DNA of 64,000 bases from Saccharothrix sp. ALI-22-I (GCF_001984175.1 NZ_MTQP01000050.1:1-64000), one strand, 5' to 3'; positions 8,390 through 17,449 are shown, numbered from the stretch's first letter. A program made the numbers and translations. Notes: generated by a model not told the origin, from the letters alone.

Positions 8390-8873
8390 GGATGAGCTGA
8401 AGAAGACATTCGAACAACTGAACACCCAGCCGCCGCCACGCACGTTCGGTGCGCTGGACATCGTCCACCGAGGCGCCGCCGTCAGGCGCCGCCGCCGTGC
8501 CTACGCGGTAGCCGCGACGGGCACCGGCACAGCCGTGATGGTCGCCGTGGTCGTCGCCTTCGCCCTGAACCAGTCGCCGAGCCAGAAGGACAACAGCCCG
8601 GCGGGGCCCCCGGCGCCGGAGAGCACCACCAGCACCCCGGCAGAGCCCACCTCCACCGTCACCGAGCCGGACGGCGCCCCCGCGCCGACCGTGCAACCCC
8701 CGTCGACCACGACCCGCCCCTCACTCCAGCAGACCAACACGGCAAGCCCGAGACCTACGACCACCACGACCAGGACCGGGACCACCATCGAAAGCATCCG
8801 CACCACCGTCCCGGACCTCCAGACCACAGCCCGATCGAGCCAAGGCCCCCCGCAGACCACCACCGGCAACTGA
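8382..8873 (+). CDS. Single-pass membrane protein, possible anti-sigma factor
   Basis: The 163-residue protein overlaps the sigma gene by 8 bases; AGGAGG 8 bases before GTG 8382 suggests translational coupling. Residues 1-40 are cytoplasmic and charged (MLEDELKKTFEQL...). A membrane segment follows near residues 42-62 (AVMVAVVVAFAL region). The rest is a Thr/Pro/Ser-rich tail outside the cell. This layout is that of many small anti-sigma-like partners of SigE-family factors, but no ASD or zinc-binding HxxxCxxC motif is visible. The anti-sigma role therefore rests on position and topology only. Confidence 0.6.
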   Translation: MLEDELKKTFEQLNTQPPPRTFGALDIVHRGAAVRRRRRAYAVAATGTGTAVMVAVVVAFALNQSPSQKDNSPAGPPAPESTTSTPAEPTSTVTEPDGAPAPTVQPPSTTTRPSLQQTNTASPRPTTTTTRTGTTIESIRTTVPDLQTTARSSQGPPQTTTGN

Positions 8874-8885
8874 CCGCCCCCGGCC

Positions 8886-9659
8886 CTATCCCAGAGTGCC
8901 GGTGGCCAGCAGCCCGCCGTCCACGCGCACGGTCTCCCCGGTGATCCACTCCGCCGCGTCCGAGGCCAGGAACGCCACCAAACGGGCGACATCCTCCGGT
9001 GTCCCCAACCGCTTCATCGGGTATTCGGCCGCCGCCTCCTCCTCACGCCCCGAGTAGAGCGCCTGCGCGAAACGCGTCTTCACCACCGCCGGCGCGACGG
9101 CGTTCACCCGCACCTTCGGCCCGAGCTGCCACGCCAACTCCTCCGTCAACCGGATCAGCGCGGCCTTGCTCGCCCCGTACGCCCCGATCACCCCGGTCGA
9201 CCGCAGCCCGCTCACCGAGGCGATGTTCACCACCGCCCCGCCGTGCTCCTGCAGCCACGCCTTCCACGCCAGCTGCACGAACCCCAACGCGGCCACCACG
9301 TTCACGTCGAAGATCTTCCGCACCGCGTTCAGGTCGGCATCCACCAGAGCGCCGAACACGGGATTGATGCCGGCGTTGTTCACGAGCACGTCCAGCCGCC
9401 CGAACCGCTCCACGGTCAACCCGACCGCCTCCGCGCGGTCGTCGGCGCTGCCCGCGTTCCCCGGCACCGCCAACACCCGGTCGGGTGACACGCCGGCCGT
9501 CGACGCCAACGACTCGGCCGCCGCCGCGACCGCCTCGGCCTTGCGCGCCGTGATCGTCACCGACGCACCGCGTGACAGCAGCTCCAGCGCGATCCGGTGC
9601 CCGATACCCCGACTGGCGCCCGTGACCAGGGCCGCCCTGCCCGTGAAGTCCGAAGTCAT
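8886..9659 (-). CDS. Short-chain dehydrogenase/reductase (SDR)
   Basis: A 257-residue classical SDR oxidoreductase. The NAD(P)-binding TGASRGIGH lies near residue 12, NNAG near residue 90, the catalytic Ser in NIASVSGLRST near residue 140, and the YGASK Tyr-Lys pair near residue 155. The C-terminus ends in ITGETVRVDGGLLATGTLG, typical of FabG-like members. I chose the ATG at 9659 (MTSDFTGRAALV); upstream in-frame codons carry no domain. Arg rather than Asp after the glycine motif region (ITARKAEA) suggests NADP(H). It is convergent with the sigma operon and divergent from the ABC-F gene. The substrate is unknown. Confidence 0.88.
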   Translation of the reverse strand: MTSDFTGRAALVTGASRGIGHRIALELLSRGASVTITARKAEAVAAAAESLASTAGVSPDRVLAVPGNAGSADDRAEAVGLTVERFGRLDVLVNNAGINPVFGALVDADLNAVRKIFDVNVVAALGFVQLAWKAWLQEHGGAVVNIASVSGLRSTGVIGAYGASKAALIRLTEELAWQLGPKVRVNAVAPAVVKTRFAQALYSGREEEAAAEYPMKRLGTPEDVARLVAFLASDAAEWITGETVRVDGGLLATGTLG

Positions 9660-9726
9660 AGCGGGCAATGTATGCCGGTGGACACACCGTGATAATCCAC
9701 TGGCGGTCACCCCGTAGACTGGGTCC

Positions 9727-9747
9727 GTGGTCATCCTGATCGAGTAG
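9727..9747 (+). other. Possible leaderless mini-ORF upstream of the ABC-F gene
   Basis: GTG GTC ATC CTG ATC GAG TAG would encode VVILIE. A TAGACT -10-like hexamer (9715-9720) ends 6 bases before the GTG, so transcription could begin on it. ABC-F genes are often controlled by short upstream ORFs that sense ribosome stalling, but I see no clear terminator between the mini-ORF and the gene. Confidence 0.25.
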
Positions 9748-9801
9748 GTCCCGCGCGAGCTGCGCCGTTGACCCCGCACGACCACACACCCGGAGTAAAA
9801 C

Positions 9802-11430
9802 TTGATCACCGCAACCGATATCGAGTTGCGCGCGGGTTCGCGCATCCTGCTGTCCGACGCCACCCTGCGCGTCCAGCCCGGCGACCGCATCGGCCTGGTC
9901 GGCCGCAACGGCGCGGGCAAGACGACCTCCCTGCGCGTCCTCGCGGGCGAGGGCCAGCCGTACGCGGGCGAGGTGCGTCGCACCGGTGAGCTGGGCTATC
10001 TGCCGCAGGACCCGCGCGAAGGCGACCTGTCGGTCATCGCCAAGGACCGCGTGCTCTCCGCCCGAGGCCTGGACCAGCTGCTCCGCGACATCGAGAAGAT
10101 GCAGTCCGCGATGGCCGAGCTGGTGGACGACGCCGAGCTGCAGGAGGCCGTGCGCAAGTACGGCCGGCTGGAGGAGCGGTTCTCCGCCCTCGGCGGGTAC
10201 GCGGCCGAGAGCGAAGCCGCCCGGATCTGCGCGAACCTGGGCCTCGCCGACCGCGTGCTGGCCCAGCCGCTGCGCACCCTGTCCGGTGGTCAACGCCGCC
10301 GCGTCGAGCTGGCCCGCATCCTGTTCGCCGCCTCCGAGGGCGGCGTGGGCGCGAAGTCCAGCACGATCCTGCTGATCGACGAGCCGACCAACCACCTCGA
10401 CGCGGACTCGATCGCGTGGCTGCGCGGGTTCCTCAAGTCCCACGAGGGCGGCCTGGTCGTGATCAGCCACGACGTCGAGCTGCTCGACGACGTGGTCAAC
10501 AAGGTGTGGTTCCTCGACGCGACGCGCGGCGAGGTCGACATCTACAACATGGGCTGGAAGAAGTACCTCGAAGCGCGCGCCGCGGACGAGAAGCGCCGCC
10601 GTCGAGAGCGCGCCAACGCGGAGAAGAAGGCCGGCGCGCTCATGGCGCAGGCGGACAAGATGCGCGCGAAGGCCACCAAGGCCGTCGCCGCGCAGAACAT
10701 GGCCCGCCGCGCCGAGAAGCTGCTGTCGAACCTGGAGGACACCCGCCAGGCCGACAAGGTCGCCCGGATCCGCTTCCCGCAGCCCGCCGCGTGCGGCAAG
10801 ACGCCGTTGACCGCCGAGGGCCTGAGCAAGTCGTACGGCTCGCTGGAGGTCTTCACCGGCGTGGACCTGGCCATCGACCGCGGCTCGCGGGTGGTCATCC
10901 TCGGGCTGAACGGCGCGGGCAAGACCACGCTGCTGCGGCTGATCGGCTCGATGGAACGCCCGGACGCCGGCGAGGTGATCGCCGGTCACGGCCTCAAGCT
11001 CGGCTACTTCGCCCAGGAGCACGAGACTCTGGACCACGAGGCCACGGTGTGGCAGAACATCCGCCACGCCGCGCCGGACGTGGGGGAACAGCAGCTGCGT
11101 TCGCTGCTCGGCACGTTCCTGTTCAGCGGTGAGCAGCTGGAACAGGCCGCGGGCACCCTGTCGGGTGGCGAGAAGACCCGGTTGGCGCTTGCCGGCCTGG
11201 TGTCGAGCGCGGCGAACGTGCTGCTGCTGGACGAGCCGACCAACAACCTCGACCCGGCCAGCCGCGAGCAGGTGCTCGACGCGCTGCGCCGCTACGAGGG
11301 CGCCGTCGTGCTCGTCACCCACGACCCGGGAGCGGTCGAGGCGCTTGAGCCCGAGCGGGTGATCCTGCTGCCCGACGGAACCGAGGACCACTGGTCGCAG
11401 GAGTACCTGGAACTCGTGCAGTTGGCCTGA
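9802..11430 (+). CDS. ABC-F family ATPase (ribosome-associated)
   Basis: A 542-residue protein with two ABC ATPase domains and no membrane domain, the ABC-F arrangement. Walker A sequences are GRNGAGKTTS (near residue 35) and GLNGAGKTTL (near residue 373). The signatures are LSGGQRRRVELAR and LSGGEKTRLALAG, and the Walker B/D-loop motifs are LLIDEPTNHLD and LLLDEPTNNLD. The linker of ~80 residues is rich in Lys, Arg and Glu (KRRRRERANAEKKAG), the P-site tRNA interaction region. ABC-F proteins act on the ribosome, either as translation factors like EttA or in antibiotic resistance; which applies here cannot be told. The TTG 9802 start gives MITATDIELRAG, the usual N-terminus of this actinobacterial group. 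Confidence 0.92.
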   Translation: MITATDIELRAGSRILLSDATLRVQPGDRIGLVGRNGAGKTTSLRVLAGEGQPYAGEVRRTGELGYLPQDPREGDLSVIAKDRVLSARGLDQLLRDIEKMQSAMAELVDDAELQEAVRKYGRLEERFSALGGYAAESEAARICANLGLADRVLAQPLRTLSGGQRRRVELARILFAASEGGVGAKSSTILLIDEPTNHLDADSIAWLRGFLKSHEGGLVVISHDVELLDDVVNKVWFLDATRGEVDIYNMGWKKYLEARAADEKRRRRERANAEKKAGALMAQADKMRAKATKAVAAQNMARRAEKLLSNLEDTRQADKVARIRFPQPAACGKTPLTAEGLSKSYGSLEVFTGVDLAIDRGSRVVILGLNGAGKTTLLRLIGSMERPDAGEVIAGHGLKLGYFAQEHETLDHEATVWQNIRHAAPDVGEQQLRSLLGTFLFSGEQLEQAAGTLSGGEKTRLALAGLVSSAANVLLLDEPTNNLDPASREQVLDALRRYEGAVVLVTHDPGAVEALEPERVILLPDGTEDHWSQEYLELVQLA

Positions 11431-11606
11431 GCCAAGGGTTTCCGCCGCCAATCCCGTAACGTGAGCACTGATCGACTCTCGGTGATCTAACGACCGCTCG
11501 CAGATCATTTCGCTTGATCACCTGGCGTTCTTGGTCTCCGTGTTCGATCATTGCCCCGACAGGGGCTTTCAAGGCCCGACCTGCTGTCTACGGAAGGCGG
11601 GACAAG

Positions 11607-11816
11607 GTGGCTGACCTGAAGAAGGGCGCCCGGATCACCGGCGCCACGCGGGACAAGCTGGCCGCTGACCTGAAGAAGAAGTACGAAAAGGGCGCGAGCA
11701 TCCGGGCATTGGCCGAGTCCACCGGACGCTCCTACGGCTTCGTGCACCGGGTTCTCAGCGAGTCCGGTGTGCAGCTGCGCGGTCGCGGTGGCGCCACCCG
11801 CACGAAGAAGAAGTAA
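11607..11816 (+). CDS. Small conserved actinobacterial helix-turn-helix protein
   Basis: A 69-residue basic protein starting at GTG 11607, with GGAAGG about 10 bases upstream. The core IRALAESTGRSYGFVHRVLS is a helix-turn-helix, flanked by Lys-rich ends (ADLKKGARITG and TRTKKK). Proteins of this size and pattern are widespread in actinobacteria as single-domain DNA-binding factors; a nucleoid or transcriptional role is likely but not defined. It is followed ~65 bp later by the enoyl-CoA hydratase gene. Confidence 0.8.
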   Translation: MADLKKGARITGATRDKLAADLKKKYEKGASIRALAESTGRSYGFVHRVLSESGVQLRGRGGATRTKKK

Positions 11817-11882
11817 GCTACCCTCCGGTAACCACAGGGTGTCGAGGAGAGACGACGCCTGACGAAACCCGGAGGTTCGCGC

Positions 11883-12698
11883 ATGTCGGCACCGACCACC
11901 ATCGACGCCGGCCTGCTGGAACGCGGAGGCGTGCGGCTCGTCGTGGACGGACCGCGCGCGACGATCACGCTTGATCGTCCCGATGTGCTCAACGCACAGA
12001 CGCCGTCGATGTGGGCGGCGTTGCGGACGATCGGCGAGCAGCTGGGCCCGGACGTCCGCGTGGTGGTCGTCCGGGGTTCCGGTCGTGCCTTCTCCGCCGG
12101 CCTCGACCGGAGGATGTTCACCGGTGCCCCGGTGGAGGGTGAGCCGGGTCTGCCGGACATCATCCGACGGGGACCCGAAGGCGGTGCCGCGCTGATCGCG
12201 GAGTTCCAGGAGGGCTTCCGCTGGCTGCGCGACCCGGCTCGGGTGACGATCGCCGCGGTGCGCGGGCACGCGATCGGCGCGGGCTTCCAGCTCGCCCTCG
12301 CGTGCGACTTCCGCGTGGCCGTCGACGACGTCAAGTTCAGCATGGCCGAGACCTCCCTCGGCCTGGTGCCCGACCTGGGCGGCACGCTGCCCTTGGTGCG
12401 GCTGATCGGGTACTCGCGCGCGGCCGAGATCTGCCTGACCGGACGGCGGGTGGGCGCCGACGAGGCGCTGCGGATCGGCCTCGCGAACTCCGTCGTGCCC
12501 GCGGACGGTCTGGACGAGGCGGTGGACGACCTGGTCGCCCAAGTGCTGCGCCCGATGCCGGGTGCCGTGCGCGAGACGCTGGCCCTGCTGGTGTCGGCGG
12601 CGGACGGCGCGTCCGAAGCGGAGCAGCTGCGGGTCGAACGTGAGGCCCAGCTGCGCCGACTGGCCGAGCTGACCGCCCTGGCCGGCGTCCAGAACTGA
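11883..12698 (+). CDS. Enoyl-CoA hydratase/isomerase family protein
   Basis: A 271-residue crotonase-fold protein acting on acyl-CoA thioesters, typically hydrating trans-2-enoyl-CoA in beta-oxidation. The CoA-binding oxyanion segments are visible: GSGRAFSAGLDRRMF near residue 65 and AAVRGHAIGAGFQLALACDF near residue 125. MAETSLGLVPDLGGTLPLVR near residue 155 places Glu or Asp near the active site. The conserved RIGLANSVVP segment follows. ATG 11883 has GGAGG upstream (CCGGAGG). It stands alone on the plus strand before a repeat-bearing intergenic region. Which CoA ester it uses is not clear. Confidence 0.88.
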   Translation: MSAPTTIDAGLLERGGVRLVVDGPRATITLDRPDVLNAQTPSMWAALRTIGEQLGPDVRVVVVRGSGRAFSAGLDRRMFTGAPVEGEPGLPDIIRRGPEGGAALIAEFQEGFRWLRDPARVTIAAVRGHAIGAGFQLALACDFRVAVDDVKFSMAETSLGLVPDLGGTLPLVRLIGYSRAAEICLTGRRVGADEALRIGLANSVVPADGLDEAVDDLVAQVLRPMPGAVRETLALLVSAADGASEAEQLRVEREAQLRRLAELTALAGVQN

Positions 12699-12933
12699 GC
12701 CGCGGTAATTCGGGCTGCGCCGAACCGGGCCACGATCGGGTGAGATCAGGGCAAAAATGTACGGAAACACTGTTCCCGTACATCGGTTGATATGACCGAG
12801 CCCCGAACCACCCCGCCCCGCCGCCCCGCCCCGCCGACCCATCCCACCCCGCCGAACCACTCACGATGCCGACCCGCCGAGCCCGGCCGCCGAGTCCGGC
12901 CGCGGTGCCCAAGCCGCGCTCGCCCGCGAGCCC

Positions 12934-13010
12934 GGAATTGTCGGACCCCGTCGGTAAGATCAAAACAAGGGATCCCCTGGGCGGGGACCCCTGCGGAGCG
13001 CTTCCCCGGC
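12934..13010 (+). repeat. Dispersed hairpin element, copy A
   Basis: This stretch matches 45061-45135 over about 70 bases. The first 32 bases differ at one or two positions (GGAATTGTCGGACCCCG then CGGTAAGATCAAA), followed by a diverged GC-rich hairpin (GGGATCCCC...GGGGACCCC) and a CCTGCG(G/A)AGC tail. It lies upstream of an ABC exporter gene. Read in the exporter frame it gives ELSDPVGKIK, almost the same peptide as copy B gives in TreY. It may be a mobile palindromic element or a shared regulatory RNA signal. Confidence 0.6.
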
Positions 13011-13117
13011 GGTGTTCGGCGTGGCCCCAGGGGTACAGCGCGTGCCACGTGCGCGAAACGGGAACGTCACGAGCCCCGCCGGCGTTGCTGTCTGTCGTGG
13101 ACGGTTCCTGGAGCTTG

Positions 13118-14974
13118 ATGCGCAGTGCGATGCAGGCGTCCGACGCGCCCAGCGGGGTGCGGCGGGGCACGTTCCGCCGAGTGCTCGGCTTCGCGCGCCC
13201 GCACCGGGCGAAGTTGGTCGTGTTCCTGCTGCTGACCGTGGTCTCGGCGGTGCTGGCGGTGAGCACGCCGGTACTCGCGGGGCGGGTGGTGGACACCATC
13301 GTCGGTGGCCGGGACGTGTCCGTCGTGGTGTGGCTGGCGGTGGCGATCGCGGGGATCGCGGTCGTGGACGCGGGGCTCGGGCTGGTCGAGCGGTGGCAGT
13401 CGTCGCGGATCGGGGAGGGGCTGATCCACGACCTGCGCCGGGTGGTCTACGAGCACGTGCAGCGCATGCCCATCGCGTTCTTCACCCGCACCCGCACCGG
13501 CGCGTTGGTGAGCCGGCTGAACAACGACGTGATCGGCGCGCAGCGGGCGTTCACCTCGACGCTGTCCGGCGTGGTCACCAACGTGATCCAGCTCGGCCTC
13601 TCCCTCGGCGTGATGTTCACCCTTTCGTGGCAGGTGACGGCGCTCGCCCTGCTGCTGCTGCCGGTGTTCGTGCTGCCCGCGCGCCGGATGGGCAGCCGGA
13701 TGGCCGACCTCCAGCGTGAGGCGTCCACCCTCAACGCCGGCATGACGACCCAGATGACCGAGCGGTTCTCCGCGCCGGGCGCGACGTTGGTGAAGCTGTT
13801 CGGCCGGCCGGAAGCCGAGACGGCCGAGTTCACCGACCGCGCCGCGCGCGTCCGCGACATCGGCATCCGCACCGCGATGGCCACCCGCTGGTTCATGACC
13901 GGCCTGACCCTGGTGTCGGCGCTCGCCCAAGCCCTGGTCTACGGGCTCGGCGGCTACCTGGCGCTGACCGGCCACCTGGCCGCCGGCACCGTGGTCTCCC
14001 TCGCCCTGCTCCTGACCCGCCTGTACTCGCCGCTCACCGCGCTGGCCAACGCGCGCGTCGACGTGATGACCGCGCTGGTGTCGTTCGAACGGGTCTTCGA
14101 GGTGCTCGACCTCAAGCCGATGATCGCCGAGTCGGACAAGCCCCGGGAAGTGCCGGACGGCCCGGTGTCGGTCGAGTTCGACGACGTCCGCTTCGCCTAC
14201 CCGTCCGCGGACAAGGTGTCCCTGGCCTCACTGGAATCAGTGGCCACCCTGGACGCCCGCGGCGGCGAGGAAGTCCTGCACGGCATCAGCTTCCGCGCCG
14301 AACCGGGCCAGTTGGTGGCGCTCGTCGGGTCGTCCGGCGCGGGCAAGTCGACCATCGCCTCGCTCGTCCCACGACTGTACGACGTGGATGAAGGCGCGGT
14401 CCGACTGTCCGGTGTGGACGTGCGCGACCTGTCGTTCGACTCGCTGCGCGGCGCCGTCGGCGTCGTCACCCAGGACGGTCACCTGTTCCACGACACGATC
14501 CGCGCCAACCTGAGCTACCCGCGCCCGGAGGCCACCGAGGAAGAGCTGTGGGACGCGCTGCGCCGCGCACGCCTGGACCACATGGTCGAATCGCTGCCCG
14601 ACGGCCTGGACACGGTGGTGGGGGAGCGCGGCTACCGGCTCTCCGGCGGTGAACGGCAGCGCCTGACCATCGCCCGCCTGCTGCTGGCCCGGCCGCGCGT
14701 GGTGATCCTGGACGAGGCCACCGCCCACCTCGACTCCGAGTCGGAGGCCGCGGTCCAGGTCGCGTTGACCGAGGCGCTGCGCGGCCGGACCGCGCTGGTG
14801 ATCGCGCACCGCCTGTCCACGGTCCGCGCGGCCGACCAGATCCTGGTCGTGGAGCAGGGCCGTGTGGTGGAACGCGGCACGCACACCGAACTGCTGGCCG
14901 CCGACGGGCGCTACGCCGAGCTGTACCACACGCAGTTCGACGAAGCGCCCGCCACAGAACCTCTCGTCGTCTAG
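13118..14974 (+). CDS. ABC exporter, fused membrane and ATPase domains
   Basis: The 618-residue protein is a half-transporter of the multidrug/lipid exporter type. Six membrane helices lie in about residues 20-310 (LVVFLLLTVVSAVLAVSTPV is the first). The ATPase has Walker A GSSGAGKSTIA, signature LSGGERQRLTIAR, Walker B VVILDEATAHLDSES and the H-loop IAHRLS. I chose ATG 13118 with GGAG upstream. The open frame extends back to 12866, but that part carries the repeat element and no domain, so it is probably untranslated. No partner half-transporter lies next to it, so it may act as a homodimer. Cargo is unknown. Confidence 0.88.
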   Translation: MRSAMQASDAPSGVRRGTFRRVLGFARPHRAKLVVFLLLTVVSAVLAVSTPVLAGRVVDTIVGGRDVSVVVWLAVAIAGIAVVDAGLGLVERWQSSRIGEGLIHDLRRVVYEHVQRMPIAFFTRTRTGALVSRLNNDVIGAQRAFTSTLSGVVTNVIQLGLSLGVMFTLSWQVTALALLLLPVFVLPARRMGSRMADLQREASTLNAGMTTQMTERFSAPGATLVKLFGRPEAETAEFTDRAARVRDIGIRTAMATRWFMTGLTLVSALAQALVYGLGGYLALTGHLAAGTVVSLALLLTRLYSPLTALANARVDVMTALVSFERVFEVLDLKPMIAESDKPREVPDGPVSVEFDDVRFAYPSADKVSLASLESVATLDARGGEEVLHGISFRAEPGQLVALVGSSGAGKSTIASLVPRLYDVDEGAVRLSGVDVRDLSFDSLRGAVGVVTQDGHLFHDTIRANLSYPRPEATEEELWDALRRARLDHMVESLPDGLDTVVGERGYRLSGGERQRLTIARLLLARPRVVILDEATAHLDSESEAAVQVALTEALRGRTALVIAHRLSTVRAADQILVVEQGRVVERGTHTELLAADGRYAELYHTQFDEAPATEPLVV

Positions 14975-14987
14975 AGCCCGGAGTCGC

Positions 14988-16556
14988 CTAGAGCCCGGAG
15001 AGGAACGTGCCGGTGGCGGCCACCGCGACCTTCGACGAGCCGCCACCCACCACCAGCACCGAGAACGCCAGGTCGCCCCGGTACCCGATGAACCAGCCGT
15101 GCGACTGCGTGCCGTCACCGAACTGGGCGGTGCCGGTCTTGCCGCGAACCCCGCCGAAGCCGGCCAGCTCCCGCGCCGTGCCACCGGTGACGACCTCGCC
15201 CATCATCGACCGCAGCGCCCCCGCGACCCCGCCGGGCAACGGCGCCGGCAGTTGGCCCTCGGTGGGGACCTCGCGGATGAGCTGCGGCATCGGCGTGCGA
15301 CCGTTCGCCACCGTGGCCGCGACCAGCGCCATGCCGAACGGCGTGGTCTGCACCTGGCCCTGGCCGATGCCCGCCTCCACCCGGGCCGGCACCGACTCGG
15401 CGGCCGGGATCTTGCCGGTGTTCGTGGTGATGCCCGCGACGGTGAAGTCCGACGCCAGCCCGAAGTACGCGGCGGCATCCGGCAACGCCGTGGCGGGCAG
15501 TGTCGCCGCCAACTGGCTGAAGCTGGTGTTGCACGAGGCCGCGAACGCCCGGCGCAGCGGCACGGTGCCCAGCTCGAACGAGTTCTCGTTGGTGATCTGC
15601 CGGGTGCCGATGGTCGCCTTGCCCGGGCACTCCACCGGCGTGTCGGCCGTGGCCAGGCCGCCGGTCAACGCCGCCGTGGCGGTGACGACCTTGAACGTCG
15701 AGCCCGGCTCGAAGTAGTTCTGCAGCGCGATCGGGCCCTGCCCGTCGGCGACCGCGTTCTGCGCCACCGCCAGGATCTCGCCGTTCGACGGCTGGATCGC
15801 CACCAGCACGGCCGCCTGCCCGACCTGGTCGACCGCGGCCTGCGCGGCGGCCTGCGTCTTCGGGTCCAGCGTCACCGTCATCGACTGCTTGGTCTGCGCC
15901 TTCAGCTCTTGCAGCACGGTGACCGGCCTGCCGGCCGCGTCCACGGTGGCGACCTGCCAGCCGGGCGTACCGGTCAGCGTGCCGACGTTCTGCCGCACCG
16001 AGTTCATCACCGCCGACGCGAAGCCCGGCGGCACCGGCTGGCCGGTGCGGTCGAGCAGCGCGCCGTCACCCGACGTCGTGGTGTAGGCCAGGTTCTGTCC
16101 CTCGGCCAGCTGCGGGTGCAGCACGGTCGGCGACCAGTGCACCCGCCACTGGTCGTCCGCCAGCCGCAGCTCGATCTTCGTCTGGTACTTGAACGGCTCA
16201 CCGCCGGGCAGCGTCCAGGTGACGTCCGCGTCGAGCGTGGTCGTGGTGGCGCCCTCGGGCAGCTTCGGGTTGGGGCCGAGTTGGACGCGGTACGACGCGC
16301 CCGGCATGCCCTGCTGCGTCCGGGAGATCGCGGTACCGGCCACGTCCACCGCGTCGGTGACCGCGGCGGCCTGTCCCGCCTGGCCGGACATCATCGCGGT
16401 GGCGAACTGCTGGGCCACGACACCCGGCCCAGGCCGGTCGGGCTTGCTCACCGCCCCCGGTTCCCCCGGCCACAGCACCACCGCCCCCGCGACGATCACC
16501 GCGACCGCGACGACGCCCCCACCGGCCAGCACCCAGCGCTTCGTTCTCTTGTTCAC
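14988..16556 (-). CDS. Penicillin-binding transpeptidase with NTF2-like N-terminal domain
   Basis: A 522-residue membrane-anchored class B PBP. An uncleaved signal anchor (residues 8-30) precedes a MecA_N/NTF2-like domain (about 40-150), then a dimerisation region and the transpeptidase domain. All three active-site motifs are present: SxxK in PGSTFKVV, SxN in SCNTS, and KTG in GKTGTAQ. It cross-links peptidoglycan stem peptides outside the membrane. The MecA_N type is shared with low-affinity PBPs such as PBP2a, so reduced beta-lactam sensitivity is possible but not shown. It is convergent with the exporter gene; CTAGAGCCCGGAG is duplicated across the junction at 14972-15000. Confidence 0.88.
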   Translation of the reverse strand: MNKRTKRWVLAGGGVVAVAVIVAGAVVLWPGEPGAVSKPDRPGPGVVAQQFATAMMSGQAGQAAAVTDAVDVAGTAISRTQQGMPGASYRVQLGPNPKLPEGATTTTLDADVTWTLPGGEPFKYQTKIELRLADDQWRVHWSPTVLHPQLAEGQNLAYTTTSGDGALLDRTGQPVPPGFASAVMNSVRQNVGTLTGTPGWQVATVDAAGRPVTVLQELKAQTKQSMTVTLDPKTQAAAQAAVDQVGQAAVLVAIQPSNGEILAVAQNAVADGQGPIALQNYFEPGSTFKVVTATAALTGGLATADTPVECPGKATIGTRQITNENSFELGTVPLRRAFAASCNTSFSQLAATLPATALPDAAAYFGLASDFTVAGITTNTGKIPAAESVPARVEAGIGQGQVQTTPFGMALVAATVANGRTPMPQLIREVPTEGQLPAPLPGGVAGALRSMMGEVVTGGTARELAGFGGVRGKTGTAQFGDGTQSHGWFIGYRGDLAFSVLVVGGGSSKVAVAATGTFLSGL

Positions 16557-16631
16557 GAGTAATCCCCCTTATGAGATCGGAGATTAACTCGGACGTGTGG
16601 AGGATTCGTGAACAACGAGTCATCCCCGGAC

Positions 16632-17372
16632 TCATCCCAGTTGGGGCACCCGCGTCTGGTACTTGCGCAGCAGTTCCGCGTTGGCCGCGTCGCCGCCCTC
16701 GACGTTCGCGCTGCGCCACAGCGGCAGCGGCACGCCGGCCTCGGCGGCCTTGTCGAACAGCCGCACCATCAGCAGGTTCCACAGGAACGTGGTCGCGAGC
16801 GTGGACACGGCGGCGGTGACCGGGTTGTCGGCCGGGTAGGTGGCGTCACCCGGCGGGACCATGTTGTCCAGCACGACGGTGGCGTTCTCGGCGAGCGTCG
16901 TGCCCGCACGGCGCGGGGCGAGCGCGCTGGCCGCGACCGACGTGACCGCGACCACCGGGCAGCCGGCGTCCGCCGCGAGGATCGCCAGTTCCACCGGGTA
17001 CGGGTTCACGCCCGAGGTGGAGAAGACGATCAGCACGTCGTGCGCGGCCAGACCGGCTTCGCGCAGCACCTCGGCGGCCAGCCCGGAGCGGCGTTCGGCG
17101 GCGGTGCTGCTGACCGCGCCGTGCATCGGCAGCAGTTCCGGGTGGTAGACGGGGCGGACGCAGGCCAGGCCGCCCGCGCGGTAGAAGGTCTCGGCGACCG
17201 CGGCGAGCGAGTGGCCGGCGCCCGCGGTGAGCACCATGCCGTCGGCGCGCACGCTGGCCAGCACCAGTTCGGCCACGTCGTCCAGGGCGGCCGCGTTCTG
17301 CTGCTCCACCCTGGTCAGGTGGGTGCGCACGACGTCGCCGTAGTCGGAGTCGGTCACGGTGTCGGTCGTCAT
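16632..17372 (-). CDS. SIS-domain protein (phosphosugar-binding)
   Basis: The 246-residue protein is a single SIS domain of the UPF0309-like group that binds phosphorylated sugars or sugar acids. The fold marks are the N-terminal helix DVVRTHLTRVEQQNAAALDD, the loop TAGAGHSLAAVAETFYRAGG, the phosphate-binding VLIVFSTSGVNPYPVELA, and PVVAVTS. It is divergent from a DeoR-type regulator and MFS transporter, and a palindromic operator lies between them. The set looks like a small sugar-utilisation unit: uptake, sugar-phosphate handling and repression. The sugar is unknown. Confidence 0.85.
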   Translation of the reverse strand: MTTDTVTDSDYGDVVRTHLTRVEQQNAAALDDVAELVLASVRADGMVLTAGAGHSLAAVAETFYRAGGLACVRPVYHPELLPMHGAVSSTAAERRSGLAAEVLREAGLAAHDVLIVFSTSGVNPYPVELAILAADAGCPVVAVTSVAASALAPRRAGTTLAENATVVLDNMVPPGDATYPADNPVTAAVSTLATTFLWNLLMVRLFDKAAEAGVPLPLWRSANVEGGDAANAELLRKYQTRVPQLG

Positions 17373-17449
17373 GCGGTCCTCCAGTGGTCTATACCAACCT
17401 GTGCTCGCCAGTCCTACCGGATCGTCCCATCACCCGCCAGGGTGTTGAC

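Noticed and set aside
12866-13117. Extended N-terminus of the ABC exporter
   Set aside because: The added 84 codons contain the repeat element and no conserved exporter sequence; ATG 13118 has a GGAG site.
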